From contig CACPPZ010000003.1 in the NCBI GenBank assembly GCA_902635985.1, forward strand, positions 19,614 through 83,613: a DNA stretch of 64,000 nt. Direction: 5' to 3'. Source of the stretch: Paracoccaceae bacterium (lineage in GTDB: Bacteria; Pseudomonadota; Alphaproteobacteria; Rhodobacterales; Rhodobacteraceae). Both the position numbers and the translations under genes were made by a program. Positions 48,043 through 57,095 of this stretch are shown piece by piece (the stretch's first letter is position 1; every line of letters starts with the position of its first letter). Under the pieces are notes generated by a model. It was not told the origin of the DNA. It saw nothing but the letters and a program-made list of their open reading frames with translations, and ran no database searches.

Positions 48043-49209
48043 TTGCAAGGAGCGTTGCAGGGCATAAAAGTGATTGAGGTATCTCAAGTTCTCGCAGCAC
48101 CTTTCTGCGGTTATCAATTTTCCTTACTGGGAGCAGAAGTCATAAAAGTTGAGTTGCCTGATGCTCCAGATTGCGCAAGGAACCGCGGGCCAATGCCTGA
48201 ACTTAACAAAAATGGTCTTGGCCTCACGTATCAAGTTCAAGGTGCTAACAAGAAATCTCTTGCAATCGATTTGCGTATTAGTTCAGGGCGTGAAGCTCTT
48301 CTAAGGCTTGTAGAGAGTGCTGATGTATTTCTTGAAAATTATGCTACTGGCGTAATGGAAGAACTAGGGCTTGGGTACGATATATTGCGCGTCCGTAATC
48401 CTGGGATCGTTTATTGTTCCATGACTGGATATGGTGATAAGGGTCCAAAAGCTTCCAAAGGCGCTTACGATAATACTATTCAGGCTGCTTCCGGTATAAT
48501 CTCGCAGTCAGGCGGCACAAAGCCAGGACTATCTTTCGTTGACTATGCTGCTGGTTATTCCGCTGCATTTGCAATATCGGCAGCGTTATTACAAAAGGAT
48601 CGAATGGGAAAAGGATGCTACATAAGTGCTTCAATGCTGGAGGTTGCGCTTAGTTTAATGGCTCCGGAAGTAGTGGCAAAACAATGCTCGCCTCTAAAGG
48701 AAAAGCCTAAAGAAGCAGGTATATCTTCTTTTGATACTGCTGATGGAATTTTAATGCTTGGAGCCTTTAAGCCATCTCAATATCGCAAACTCGCGCAATG
48801 CTTACTGGAGGAGGGTTTTGGCATACCTTTGATGGCCGATATCGCCGCCTGGGACGATGTTTGGCTAAATTCTGAAAGTATTAATAAAGAACTCAAGAAT
48901 GTATTCATTCATAAATCTACAACAGAGTGGCAGAAACTACTGGATAAATGGGATATTCCGGCTGAGCCTATTTTGACCTTGGAGGAAGCGATCGAGGATG
49001 AACAAATCAAAGCTAGAGGGTATTACGCGGTCATCTCTGAAAATTCTAATATAAGTTTACCTTCTGCATCATTTCAAATGAGCGAAGGTGGGCCAGTAAT
49101 CAGCAGAGCTCCACCTGCCTTGGGTCAAGACAGTAGAGAAGTTTTAAGAGATGCCGGCTTTAATGAAAATGAAATCGATCGGCTTTTTATAGACAGGGTA
49201 GTGGAGTGA
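48043..49209 (+). CDS. CaiB/BaiF-family CoA transferase
   Basis: GIKVIEVSQVLAAPFCGYQFSLLGAEVIKVE, ADVFLENYATGVMEELGLGYDILRVRNPGIVYCSMTGYG; TTG start. Confidence 0.92.
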   Translation: MQGALQGIKVIEVSQVLAAPFCGYQFSLLGAEVIKVELPDAPDCARNRGPMPELNKNGLGLTYQVQGANKKSLAIDLRISSGREALLRLVESADVFLENYATGVMEELGLGYDILRVRNPGIVYCSMTGYGDKGPKASKGAYDNTIQAASGIISQSGGTKPGLSFVDYAAGYSAAFAISAALLQKDRMGKGCYISASMLEVALSLMAPEVVAKQCSPLKEKPKEAGISSFDTADGILMLGAFKPSQYRKLAQCLLEEGFGIPLMADIAAWDDVWLNSESINKELKNVFIHKSTTEWQKLLDKWDIPAEPILTLEEAIEDEQIKARGYYAVISENSNISLPSASFQMSEGGPVISRAPPALGQDSREVLRDAGFNENEIDRLFIDRVVE

Positions 49210-50096
49210 TGATCGAGTTAAATGCAACTCCTTTATATACTCTTCCAGAGTCTTATCGACATCGTGGGAAACCTTCTTCCTGGGCAGAGATGACGCGTCC
49301 AGGACAAAAAATGCATTCATTTCTTGAGGCCGCATTTTTTGATGCAAACCTAAATCTCTGGCTTTCTGATGTACCCTACGGGCGCATTTTTCGAATATCA
49401 ACTGAGGGTCATTGGGAAGTTATGCATCAAATAGACGGAGAGCCACACTCGATGCGGATTACTAGGGACGGGAAACATATTGCCGTTGACTACAGGCATG
49501 GGCTTATTGAATTTACGGGGTATGATAGTTTCAAAGTTTTGAGTAATGGGATTGGTGGTCAATCATTTTTAGGTCTATCAGATATGTACCTTGCTGATGA
49601 TGAAACCTTATGGTTTACAGATAGTGGGCGCAGTTCCTATAGTAATCCAATAGGTCGTGTTTATTGTCGAAGTCCGAACGGAACCGTAAGGCTATTACTT
49701 GATTGTGTTCCATATTCAAACGGTATTTGCCTATCTCATGACGGTAACACCGTGTATGTTGCTGCTACCCGAGCAAATCAGGTTTGGCAATTTTCATCAA
49801 TGCTGCCAAAAGCTGGCCAGCCTATGGTTGGCACGTTTTTACAGCTTTCGGGTGGTTTAGGTCCGGATGGTCTAGCGACAAACTCGTTAGGTTGGTTAGC
49901 AGTGGCTCAAGCACAAGCAGGACGTTCCTATTTGTTTGATAAAGTCGGAGATATAATTGCGGAGATCAGATTGCCGACGGGACTTTGGACGACATCAGTA
50001 GCGTTTCATCCAAATGATGATCGCTTATTGTATATAATAGACGCGCAGCACGCTTCAGTTTTTTGTTGCGCAATTCCAGTTCGAGTTGGGAAATGA
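49206..50096 (+). CDS. SMP-30/gluconolactonase-family protein
   Basis: AAFFDANLNLWLSDVPYGRIFRI, YSNGICLSHDGNTVYVAATRANQVWQF, GGLGPDGLATNSLGWLAVAQ. Confidence 0.87.
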   Translation: MMIELNATPLYTLPESYRHRGKPSSWAEMTRPGQKMHSFLEAAFFDANLNLWLSDVPYGRIFRISTEGHWEVMHQIDGEPHSMRITRDGKHIAVDYRHGLIEFTGYDSFKVLSNGIGGQSFLGLSDMYLADDETLWFTDSGRSSYSNPIGRVYCRSPNGTVRLLLDCVPYSNGICLSHDGNTVYVAATRANQVWQFSSMLPKAGQPMVGTFLQLSGGLGPDGLATNSLGWLAVAQAQAGRSYLFDKVGDIIAEIRLPTGLWTTSVAFHPNDDRLLYIIDAQHASVFCCAIPVRVGK

Positions 50097-50992
50097 AAAA
50101 AGAGCATTTATTTGGATATGTACCGGCGATAGTAACACCTTTCGATGAAAAGGGTGAGATAATGGAAGACGCTTTCATTGATATATTTGAATTTCTGTTA
50201 GCTCGCGGTGCGACATGTGTCTGTATTGCCGGCGACAATGGAGAAAGCTGGTCCGTGTCTGCTGAGGAGCGCGGACGCCTAGTTCGCCTGGCAAAGGATA
50301 TTTCTCGGGGCCGCGTGCCAGTTATGATGGGCGTTTCTGCGCCAACAATTGAGGCCTCACTTTCTTACATAAGAGCTGCGGAAGAAAACGGTGCGGACGT
50401 TTTGCTCTCTATGCCGCAAACTTATGTCTTAAAAGCTTCAGAAGCGGAACTGATGGCCAGATTTGATAAAGTATCCGCGGCAACCAACAAGCCGCTTGTT
50501 CTTTATAATTCGCCGCGGAGAATGGGCTTCTCTCTCACTATTGATCAAACCGAAACCTTGCTGAACAATCACAATGTAATAGGGATCAAAGAGAGCCAGC
50601 GCGATTTTTTCTATCATACGCATCTACTTGAGCGGCTTGGTGATAAAATGTCGGTGATGACAGGCCCGTGTCACTATATCATGCCTGCTTTCGGTCTGGG
50701 GGCGAAAGGCTTTATTGCAACCGGTCCGGAATTTACAGACTTGCTTCCTTCAAAAATGGCATCTGTTGGGGTTGGCGAGCCAGGTGAACTATATCGTAAA
50801 ACACATTATCAGTTAACTGTGCTTTATGAGTTGTTGATGGGTACCGCAACGTGGCCAGCGTCATTTAAAGCAGCATTGAATTTAATTGGCCAGCCAGCTG
50901 GTGTTCCGCGTGACCCCGTTTCTCCTGCGACAGATGTAGATATTGATAAAATCAAGCGTTGTTTTGACAATTTAGGCATTAACTACGTATGA
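50093..50992 (+). CDS. Dihydrodipicolinate synthase (DapA)-family aldolase/lyase
   Basis: GYVPAIVTPFDEKGEI, IAGDNGESWSVSAEER, LVLYNSPRRMGF, IGIKESQRD; ATG 50093 overlaps upstream stop. Confidence 0.9.
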   Translation: MKKEHLFGYVPAIVTPFDEKGEIMEDAFIDIFEFLLARGATCVCIAGDNGESWSVSAEERGRLVRLAKDISRGRVPVMMGVSAPTIEASLSYIRAAEENGADVLLSMPQTYVLKASEAELMARFDKVSAATNKPLVLYNSPRRMGFSLTIDQTETLLNNHNVIGIKESQRDFFYHTHLLERLGDKMSVMTGPCHYIMPAFGLGAKGFIATGPEFTDLLPSKMASVGVGEPGELYRKTHYQLTVLYELLMGTATWPASFKAALNLIGQPAGVPRDPVSPATDVDIDKIKRCFDNLGINYV

Positions 50993-51279
50993 TGCGACTT
51001 ATTCCTAATCATACCAGCCAAATTAAGCGCGCTAAAGAGATATCGTTCAGATTTGATGGCCAAACAATAAAAGCGCATCAAGGTGAGACAATACTCGTTG
51101 CGCTGATGGGAAACGGCATAAAGCATCTGCGCGATGCGCCAGTTGATGTTAAGCCACGAGGAGCTTTTTGCTGTATAGGCCTATGTCAGGAGTGCGTTGT
51201 CAAAGTTGACGGCCAATTAGTAGAAAGTTGTAGGAAAATAGCCACTGACGGACTAGTTGTCCAATCTTTGAGGCAATAG
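50989..51279 (+). CDS. (2Fe-2S)-binding protein, HcnA/opine-oxidase small subunit-like
   Basis: FRFDGQTIKAHQGETILVALMGNGIKHLRD...GAFCCIGLCQECVVKVDG. Confidence 0.87.
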   Translation: MMRLIPNHTSQIKRAKEISFRFDGQTIKAHQGETILVALMGNGIKHLRDAPVDVKPRGAFCCIGLCQECVVKVDGQLVESCRKIATDGLVVQSLRQ

Positions 51280-51282
51280 ATC

Positions 51283-52704
51283 ATGATCAAGACTTGCGAT
51301 GTTGCAATAATCGGTGCAGGTCCTGCAGGAGCAAATGCGGGCATTATGGCGGCGAGCCAGGGATGCAGAACAATCATAATCGACGAACAAGCAAAGGCTG
51401 GTGGCCAGATTTGGCGTGCCAAAAGTGCAGCTATTAAATCTGCCCCAAACACGCCGGAAACGATCGATGGCGATAGACTCCGCGCATCAATAGATGCAAG
51501 CAATGTGACACACATTGCCAACGCTCGTGTGTGGCAGATTGAGCGGGAGTTAGAAAAATGGGTTCTTCGTCTCATTATTAACGGACGCTCAGAGAAGATC
51601 GTTTCAAAGGTGCTTATTCTGGCGACTGGGGCGCGAGAATATGTCCAGCCAACGCCAGGATGGACTTTGCCTGGTGTTATTGGATTGGCAGGTGCAACTG
51701 CATTGATAAAACAAGACTTGGTCATACCTGGCAAAAAAATTGTTGTTTCTGGAACAGGCCCTTTGATTTTCTACGTAGCAAGCGAGATAAGACGTCTGGG
51801 TGGGGAGGTTTCCGCGATTGTGACACCTAATAGTCCTGTTGACTGGATGTACGCAATACCTTCCATGTTCTCCCGTCCTGAGCTACTCTGGCGTGGTTTT
51901 GTTTGGGTTGCCGATCTTTTGCTGTCCGGTACTCCGATCTTTTGGCGCAATGTCATTAAACAAATTGATGGAGAAACCAAAGTTCAGTCGGTCACAGTCA
52001 GCAAGGTCAATAATGATTGGTCACCGCTAGATCAAAAACGTTTGATAGAAGCAGACAGTGTTTGCATCGGTTATGGTTTGCAAGCCGCAACTGAGACCTC
52101 CCAACTTTCAGGTATCGACCTAAAACACCAACCCGAACTTGGTGGATGGGTTCCAGAAGTTTGGGAAAATGGTGAGACGGCGATTGATGGCCTTTTCGTT
52201 TGTGGTGATGGAACTGGTATCAGAGGTGCAGCTGCTGCAGAAATTCATGGAAAATTAGTAGGACTTTCAGCTGCTGAGATTATAACCTCTAACGTTAATT
52301 TTCCAAGATCTGCTTTGTTGACCAGTTTTAGGCGGGCTTCAAGGTTCGGAATGGCTATGACTGCGCTAAGCATTCCTCGAAAAGGCCTTCAGAAATTGAC
52401 AACGGACAAGACAATAATGTGCAGATGTGAGAGCCTGAGACGCTGTGATATTGAACATCAGATGGAAGCAGGCGCAGCTACAATCAATGCAATTAAATCT
52501 GGATCAAGAGCTGGAATGGGGCCTTGTGGTGGAAAATACTGTCAGACAGCTATAGCCAAATTAATTGCTGAAAAGGAACACCGAACTGAAGCGGAGATTA
52601 TTCCACCCACTCCAAGACCTCCGTTGCGGCCTGTTCCTGCATCTGAGCTTTCGGGCGAGTTCGAGTATACAGATTTACCAATACCGAAACCTGCTCCGCT
52701 ATGA
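51283..52704 (+). CDS. FAD/NAD(P)-dependent oxidoreductase, HcnB-like with C-terminal BFD-type [2Fe-2S] domain
   Basis: VAIIGAGPAGANAGIMAASQGCRTIIIDEQAKAGGQIWRA; MCRCESLRRCDIEHQM...GMGPCGGKYCQTAI. Confidence 0.9.
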   Translation: MIKTCDVAIIGAGPAGANAGIMAASQGCRTIIIDEQAKAGGQIWRAKSAAIKSAPNTPETIDGDRLRASIDASNVTHIANARVWQIERELEKWVLRLIINGRSEKIVSKVLILATGAREYVQPTPGWTLPGVIGLAGATALIKQDLVIPGKKIVVSGTGPLIFYVASEIRRLGGEVSAIVTPNSPVDWMYAIPSMFSRPELLWRGFVWVADLLLSGTPIFWRNVIKQIDGETKVQSVTVSKVNNDWSPLDQKRLIEADSVCIGYGLQAATETSQLSGIDLKHQPELGGWVPEVWENGETAIDGLFVCGDGTGIRGAAAAEIHGKLVGLSAAEIITSNVNFPRSALLTSFRRASRFGMAMTALSIPRKGLQKLTTDKTIMCRCESLRRCDIEHQMEAGAATINAIKSGSRAGMGPCGGKYCQTAIAKLIAEKEHRTEAEIIPPTPRPPLRPVPASELSGEFEYTDLPIPKPAPL

Positions 52705-53795
52705 CCAGTGCCTATGATTTAGCAATCGTTGGGGGTGGCATTATGGGATGCAGTACGGCATTACGCCTTGCTGAAAATAATATGAAAACAATTGTTCTGG
52801 ATCAGGGAGATTTAGGACAGGGCGCATCAGGGGTAAATGCGGGAACGCTGTCGCTGCAGATCAAGCGTGTAAAACTTATGCCATATGCCCTAAAGGGCCA
52901 TCGCGAATGGGAAGCCATGGGCGAGGCCGTCGGATTTAAAAAGACGGGTGGTTACACGCTTGCGTTTACGGAGCATGAAGCCGAGCTTTTGCACGAACGG
53001 CAAGCTTTGAAAGCCAACGCTGGCGCGCCGATTAAATTTGTCTCAAATAATGCGCTAAGAGCTGCAGAACAAAACCTCAGTCACAAAATTCTTGCTGCAA
53101 GTTATTGTTCTGAAGACGGTTACGCAAACTCATCACTTACCGGTCAATATTATCGCGTTCGTCTCAAACAAAACGAAGTTGAATATCGCGAGCAATGCTG
53201 TGTGACACTCATTACCAGAAACAACTCTTGTTTTGAATTAATTACTACGTTAGGCAACATCCAAGCAAAACGTCTGCTTCTTTCAGCCGGTGCCTGGCTC
53301 AAACCAATAGCTGCTTATCTGGGTGTTGATCTGCCGGTTCGTGCGCGCATCAATACCGTGTCTGTGACTGAGCGCATGCCGCATCTTTTATCAAGCATCG
53401 TAGGTCACGCAACTGGACTTCTGACCATTAAACAGAAAACCAACGGTACAATTCTCATTGGCGGAGGATGGCAAGGACGAGGAACTCCAGAAGAAGGACG
53501 AGGGAATGTTTCAGCAAACACACTTCTTCCAAATCTGTCCCTTGCACAGCATGTATTGCCTGAGCTTGCTAATGCCCGCGTGACACGCAGTTGGGTGGGT
53601 TTTGAAGCAAATGTACCTGATTTTTATCCACTCGCGGGTGCCTTGCCAGGCATTGATAATGCTTTCGTTTTGGGGTGTGTTAGAGGGGGTTATACAATTG
53701 GCCCATACATCGGTAGACTGATGGGTGATTTTATTCTTGGGCAAGAGCCAGAATTGCCCCTGTTTGATCCAGGACGTGAGTTTAATGAGGTGTGA
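52701..53795 (+). CDS. FAD-dependent oxidoreductase, HcnC/DAO-like
   Basis: LAIVGGGIMGCSTALRLAENNMKTIVLDQGDLGQGASGVNAGTLS; 4-bp overlap with the HcnB-like gene. Confidence 0.9.
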   Translation: MTSAYDLAIVGGGIMGCSTALRLAENNMKTIVLDQGDLGQGASGVNAGTLSLQIKRVKLMPYALKGHREWEAMGEAVGFKKTGGYTLAFTEHEAELLHERQALKANAGAPIKFVSNNALRAAEQNLSHKILAASYCSEDGYANSSLTGQYYRVRLKQNEVEYREQCCVTLITRNNSCFELITTLGNIQAKRLLLSAGAWLKPIAAYLGVDLPVRARINTVSVTERMPHLLSSIVGHATGLLTIKQKTNGTILIGGGWQGRGTPEEGRGNVSANTLLPNLSLAQHVLPELANARVTRSWVGFEANVPDFYPLAGALPGIDNAFVLGCVRGGYTIGPYIGRLMGDFILGQEPELPLFDPGREFNEV

Positions 53796-53797
53796 TT

Positions 53798-54583
53798 ATG
53801 GGTTTTAAATCAGAAGAACATTGCCGGTTAGATGGGAAAGTAGCAATTGTTACCGGTGGAGGGTCTGGTATTGGAAAAGCTACTGCCAAAGTGTTTGCAG
53901 ATGTGGGTGCAAAAGTTGTTGTAACTGGACGTCGTAATGACCCACTAATCAGTGTAGCAAACGAAATAGGTGGCGAGGCACTAGTTTGCGATGTTTCAGA
54001 TCGTGAGCAGGTTCGAGAGATGTTTCGTGAGATTGTCAATATCCATGGAAGGGTGGATGTATTGATGAATAACGCAGGTGGGCCAGGTCCAATTGCTGAG
54101 GTGGTTGATGTGGATATGGACGCATGGGTCGATTGCCTTAATATCAATTTGGTAGGAGCGATGCATTGCCTTCAGGAGGTTGCCAAAGTTATGATTGAGC
54201 AAAAGGCTGGATCAATTATAAATGTGTCATCGCTTATGGGCGTGCAGGGCTATCCCATGCGCTCTGCGTATGTGGCAAGTAAATTTGCTTTGATTGGAGT
54301 AACTGAAACAATGGCAAGAGAGCTTGGGAAATATAATGTTCGCGTAAACGCTTTGTTGCCTGGTGCAGTTTCTGGAAAGAATATGGAGGGTATACTAAAA
54401 CAGCGATCTTTGACTGAAGGTCGTTCTATCGAAGAGATTGAACGCGAGAACTATACTGATATGGCCGCGTTAAAACGTTGGGTCTCTCCCGATGAAGTTG
54501 CAAAGGCGGCTCTATACTTGGCATCTGATCTCAGCTCGGCAATTACAGGCGATAAAATGAAAGTCGACTGTGGTCGTTTTTGA
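53798..54583 (+). CDS. Short-chain dehydrogenase/reductase
   Basis: AIVTGGGSGIGKATAKVFADVGAKVVVTGR, LMNNAGGPGP, YVASKFALIGVTETMARELGKYNVRVNALLPGAV; ORF-track start is GTG 53792, ATG 53798 preferred. Confidence 0.92.
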   Translation: MGFKSEEHCRLDGKVAIVTGGGSGIGKATAKVFADVGAKVVVTGRRNDPLISVANEIGGEALVCDVSDREQVREMFREIVNIHGRVDVLMNNAGGPGPIAEVVDVDMDAWVDCLNINLVGAMHCLQEVAKVMIEQKAGSIINVSSLMGVQGYPMRSAYVASKFALIGVTETMARELGKYNVRVNALLPGAVSGKNMEGILKQRSLTEGRSIEEIERENYTDMAALKRWVSPDEVAKAALYLASDLSSAITGDKMKVDCGRF

Positions 54584-54612
54584 TTTCTCTAAGTTTTGGG
54601 CTTATCTACAAT

Positions 54613-54639
54613 ACCGGATTCCGGTTTCTGATTTTTCAC
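54613..54639 (+). terminator. Possible short terminator hairpin
   Basis: ACCGG-ATT-CCGGT then TTCTGATTTTT. Confidence 0.35.
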
Positions 54640-54815
54640 GATTTAATTGGATTGTGAGGAATTATTTTTCATTTTGAGACTATGTCGTTTTTTCGATGGT
54701 TTTAACTACTATTTTAGCAGATTACTTAGTGATGTTGCTTGTATTTAGTCTGATGACAGGGCTAATGTTAATTTGTTTAAAGGTGTTCTTTTAAACTTAA
54801 ATTGTGAGGGTGATA

Positions 54816-56273
54816 ATGTTTCTTTGGGACGAAGCTGATGATAAATTGCACGAAGAGTGCGGTGTATTTGGTATTTCTGGTCATGAAGAAGCTGCAGCGA
54901 TAACAGCCCTGGGATTGCATGCTTTACAGCATCGGGGTCAAGAAGCGGCTGGTATCGTAAGTTTTGATGGTAAACGGTTCCACTCGGAACGACGTATAGG
55001 CCTTGTAAGCGATCACTTCACAAAAAAGCCAATAATAGAAAGAATGCAAGGTCAAATGGCCATGGGCCATGTAAGATATTCGACAACAGGTGAGCCAGCG
55101 TTGAGAAATGTTCAGCCATTGTTTGCTGATCTCTCCGTAGGCGGATTTGCAATTGCACATAATGGTAATTTGACAAATGCCCTGAAATTAAGAAATGAAT
55201 TGGTCCAGAGTGGAGCTATTTTTCAATCAACATCTGACACAGAAGTACTCCTCCAGCTGATAGCTCGTTCGAAAAGTAATGGAGCAATCAATCGTTTCGT
55301 TGATGCGTTAAGACAAATTGATGGTGCGTATGCATTAGTCGCTTTGACAGATGACAAATTAATAGGTGCCAGAGATCCTCTAGGTATACGTCCACTTATT
55401 TTAGGTAAGCTAGAAAACCAATTTATATTATCTTCTGAAACATGCGCATTAGATATTATCGGAGCAAAGTTTGTTCGAGAGGTGGAGAATGGAGAGGTAG
55501 TCGTGATCTCTGGTGGAAACGTAGAAAGTATAAAGCCGTTCCCTGCAATGAAAAAAAGACCATGTATTTTTGAATATATTTACTTTGCGCGGCCAGATAG
55601 TGTTTTTGGAGAGAAGAGTATTTATGAATGCCGCAAAAACTTTGGTCATGAGCTTGCTGCTGAAGCACCCTGTTCTGCCGATATAGTTGTGCCAGTACCA
55701 GACAGCGGGGTACCAGCTGCCTTAGGTTATGCTGAAGCTGCGGGACTACCTTTCGAATTAGGAATAATTAGAAACCATTACGTGGGCAGGACTTTTATTG
55801 AGCCACAGCAATCAACACGTGATTTTGGTGTCAAACTCAAGCATAACATTAACAGAAATGCGGTAAGTGGTAAAAAAGTTGTGCTAATTGACGACTCGAT
55901 TGTGCGCGGCACGACATCAGTGAAAATAGTGGAATTGATGCGTCAAGCTGGTGCTCGAGAAGTTCATATGAAAATTGCTTCTCCGCCAATTAAATATCCT
56001 GACTTTTATGGTATTGATACTCCGGAAAAGGCACAGTTATTAGCATCACTAAAGTCAGAGAAGGAAATGGCTGCATACATTGGGGCAGATAGTTTATCTT
56101 TTCTTTCAGTCGATGGGCTTTATCGGGCAATGGGACACGAACAAGGCCGTGATGATACCAATCCAGCATTTACCGATCATTGCTTTACTGGAGATTATCC
56201 AACCCCGCTAGAAGATAACAATATAGCTTGGTTATTTGAGACATCACAGCTTTCAGTTCGCAATGAAAATTAA
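54816..56273 (+). CDS. purF: Amidophosphoribosyltransferase
   Basis: EECGVFGISGHEEAAAITALGLHALQHRGQEAAGI, LIDDSIVRGTTSVKIVELMRQAGAREVHMKIASPP; ATG 54816 preferred over GTG 54804. Confidence 0.96.
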   Translation: MFLWDEADDKLHEECGVFGISGHEEAAAITALGLHALQHRGQEAAGIVSFDGKRFHSERRIGLVSDHFTKKPIIERMQGQMAMGHVRYSTTGEPALRNVQPLFADLSVGGFAIAHNGNLTNALKLRNELVQSGAIFQSTSDTEVLLQLIARSKSNGAINRFVDALRQIDGAYALVALTDDKLIGARDPLGIRPLILGKLENQFILSSETCALDIIGAKFVREVENGEVVVISGGNVESIKPFPAMKKRPCIFEYIYFARPDSVFGEKSIYECRKNFGHELAAEAPCSADIVVPVPDSGVPAALGYAEAAGLPFELGIIRNHYVGRTFIEPQQSTRDFGVKLKHNINRNAVSGKKVVLIDDSIVRGTTSVKIVELMRQAGAREVHMKIASPPIKYPDFYGIDTPEKAQLLASLKSEKEMAAYIGADSLSFLSVDGLYRAMGHEQGRDDTNPAFTDHCFTGDYPTPLEDNNIAWLFETSQLSVRNEN

Positions 56274-56414
56274 GTTATCTTTTGAAACTATTTTTAAAGC
56301 ACCATTTATTTTAAGGTTAGTTTTGGTTCTCAAAAGAGGTTGTAGAGTTAGAGCAACGCATCATAAAACCTGTCTGGGGTACGCGGCCTGATCTCAATTG
56401 CTAGATTAGTTTAA

Positions 56415-57092
56415 TTAATGGGTACCGGTAAAATAAAGACCAAATGCTCCGACAAGTATCAGACTACATGCCCAAATCTTATCCAAATTAAACCACGCTT
56501 GTGAAATAAATTTGAGCCCCAGCCAAAAATATACAAGGATTGCCAACAATGCGCCTGCAATTCCCATTGAAACCGTATGTACTAACGATACGCCTAACGC
56601 TGTAAACAAATCATTTGACATTAAATTTTGGGCTGCGAGGTGACCTGAATTTTCTGTGCTCCCGTTATCTTCTGCAATCTGACAAATTCCTAAATAAATC
56701 GGGACCAGCATCAGTGCGGCACCATGTGCTATGGCGGATAAGAATGACCACAAGCCTAATTTCGCTGGATGAATACGAGCTAGATATCTTGGATGTTTTG
56801 AGTTGATTAGCAAATAGATACCCATGCCTATCACGATAAAACTGGCAATTAACCTTATCTCATATTCTCTTTCTACGAGCCAAATCATCAGAGAAAACGG
56901 CAATAAAATTGCAATCATCGCCAACAAGTGTCCAGTAGTTAAGAGTAATAGAGCCTTTGGCATAGCAGCAGCTTTGCGTTCCATGAGCGCAGCCGAAACA
57001 GCAAGTGGCCAACCCATACCAGGATTAAGGCCATGATAGGCACCCGAAAGGATGACGGCCCACCACAGGGCCGCCATTGAAGTAGTTTCCAA
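56415..57092 (-). CDS. Multi-TM membrane protein downstream of SBP56 gene
   Basis: 225-aa hydrophobic protein, GAYHGLNPGMGWPLAVSAALMERK; starts 3 bp after the SBP56-like gene stop. Confidence 0.7.
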   Translation of the reverse strand: METTSMAALWWAVILSGAYHGLNPGMGWPLAVSAALMERKAAAMPKALLLLTTGHLLAMIAILLPFSLMIWLVEREYEIRLIASFIVIGMGIYLLINSKHPRYLARIHPAKLGLWSFLSAIAHGAALMLVPIYLGICQIAEDNGSTENSGHLAAQNLMSNDLFTALGVSLVHTVSMGIAGALLAILVYFWLGLKFISQAWFNLDKIWACSLILVGAFGLYFTGTH

Positions 57093-57095
57093 TTT

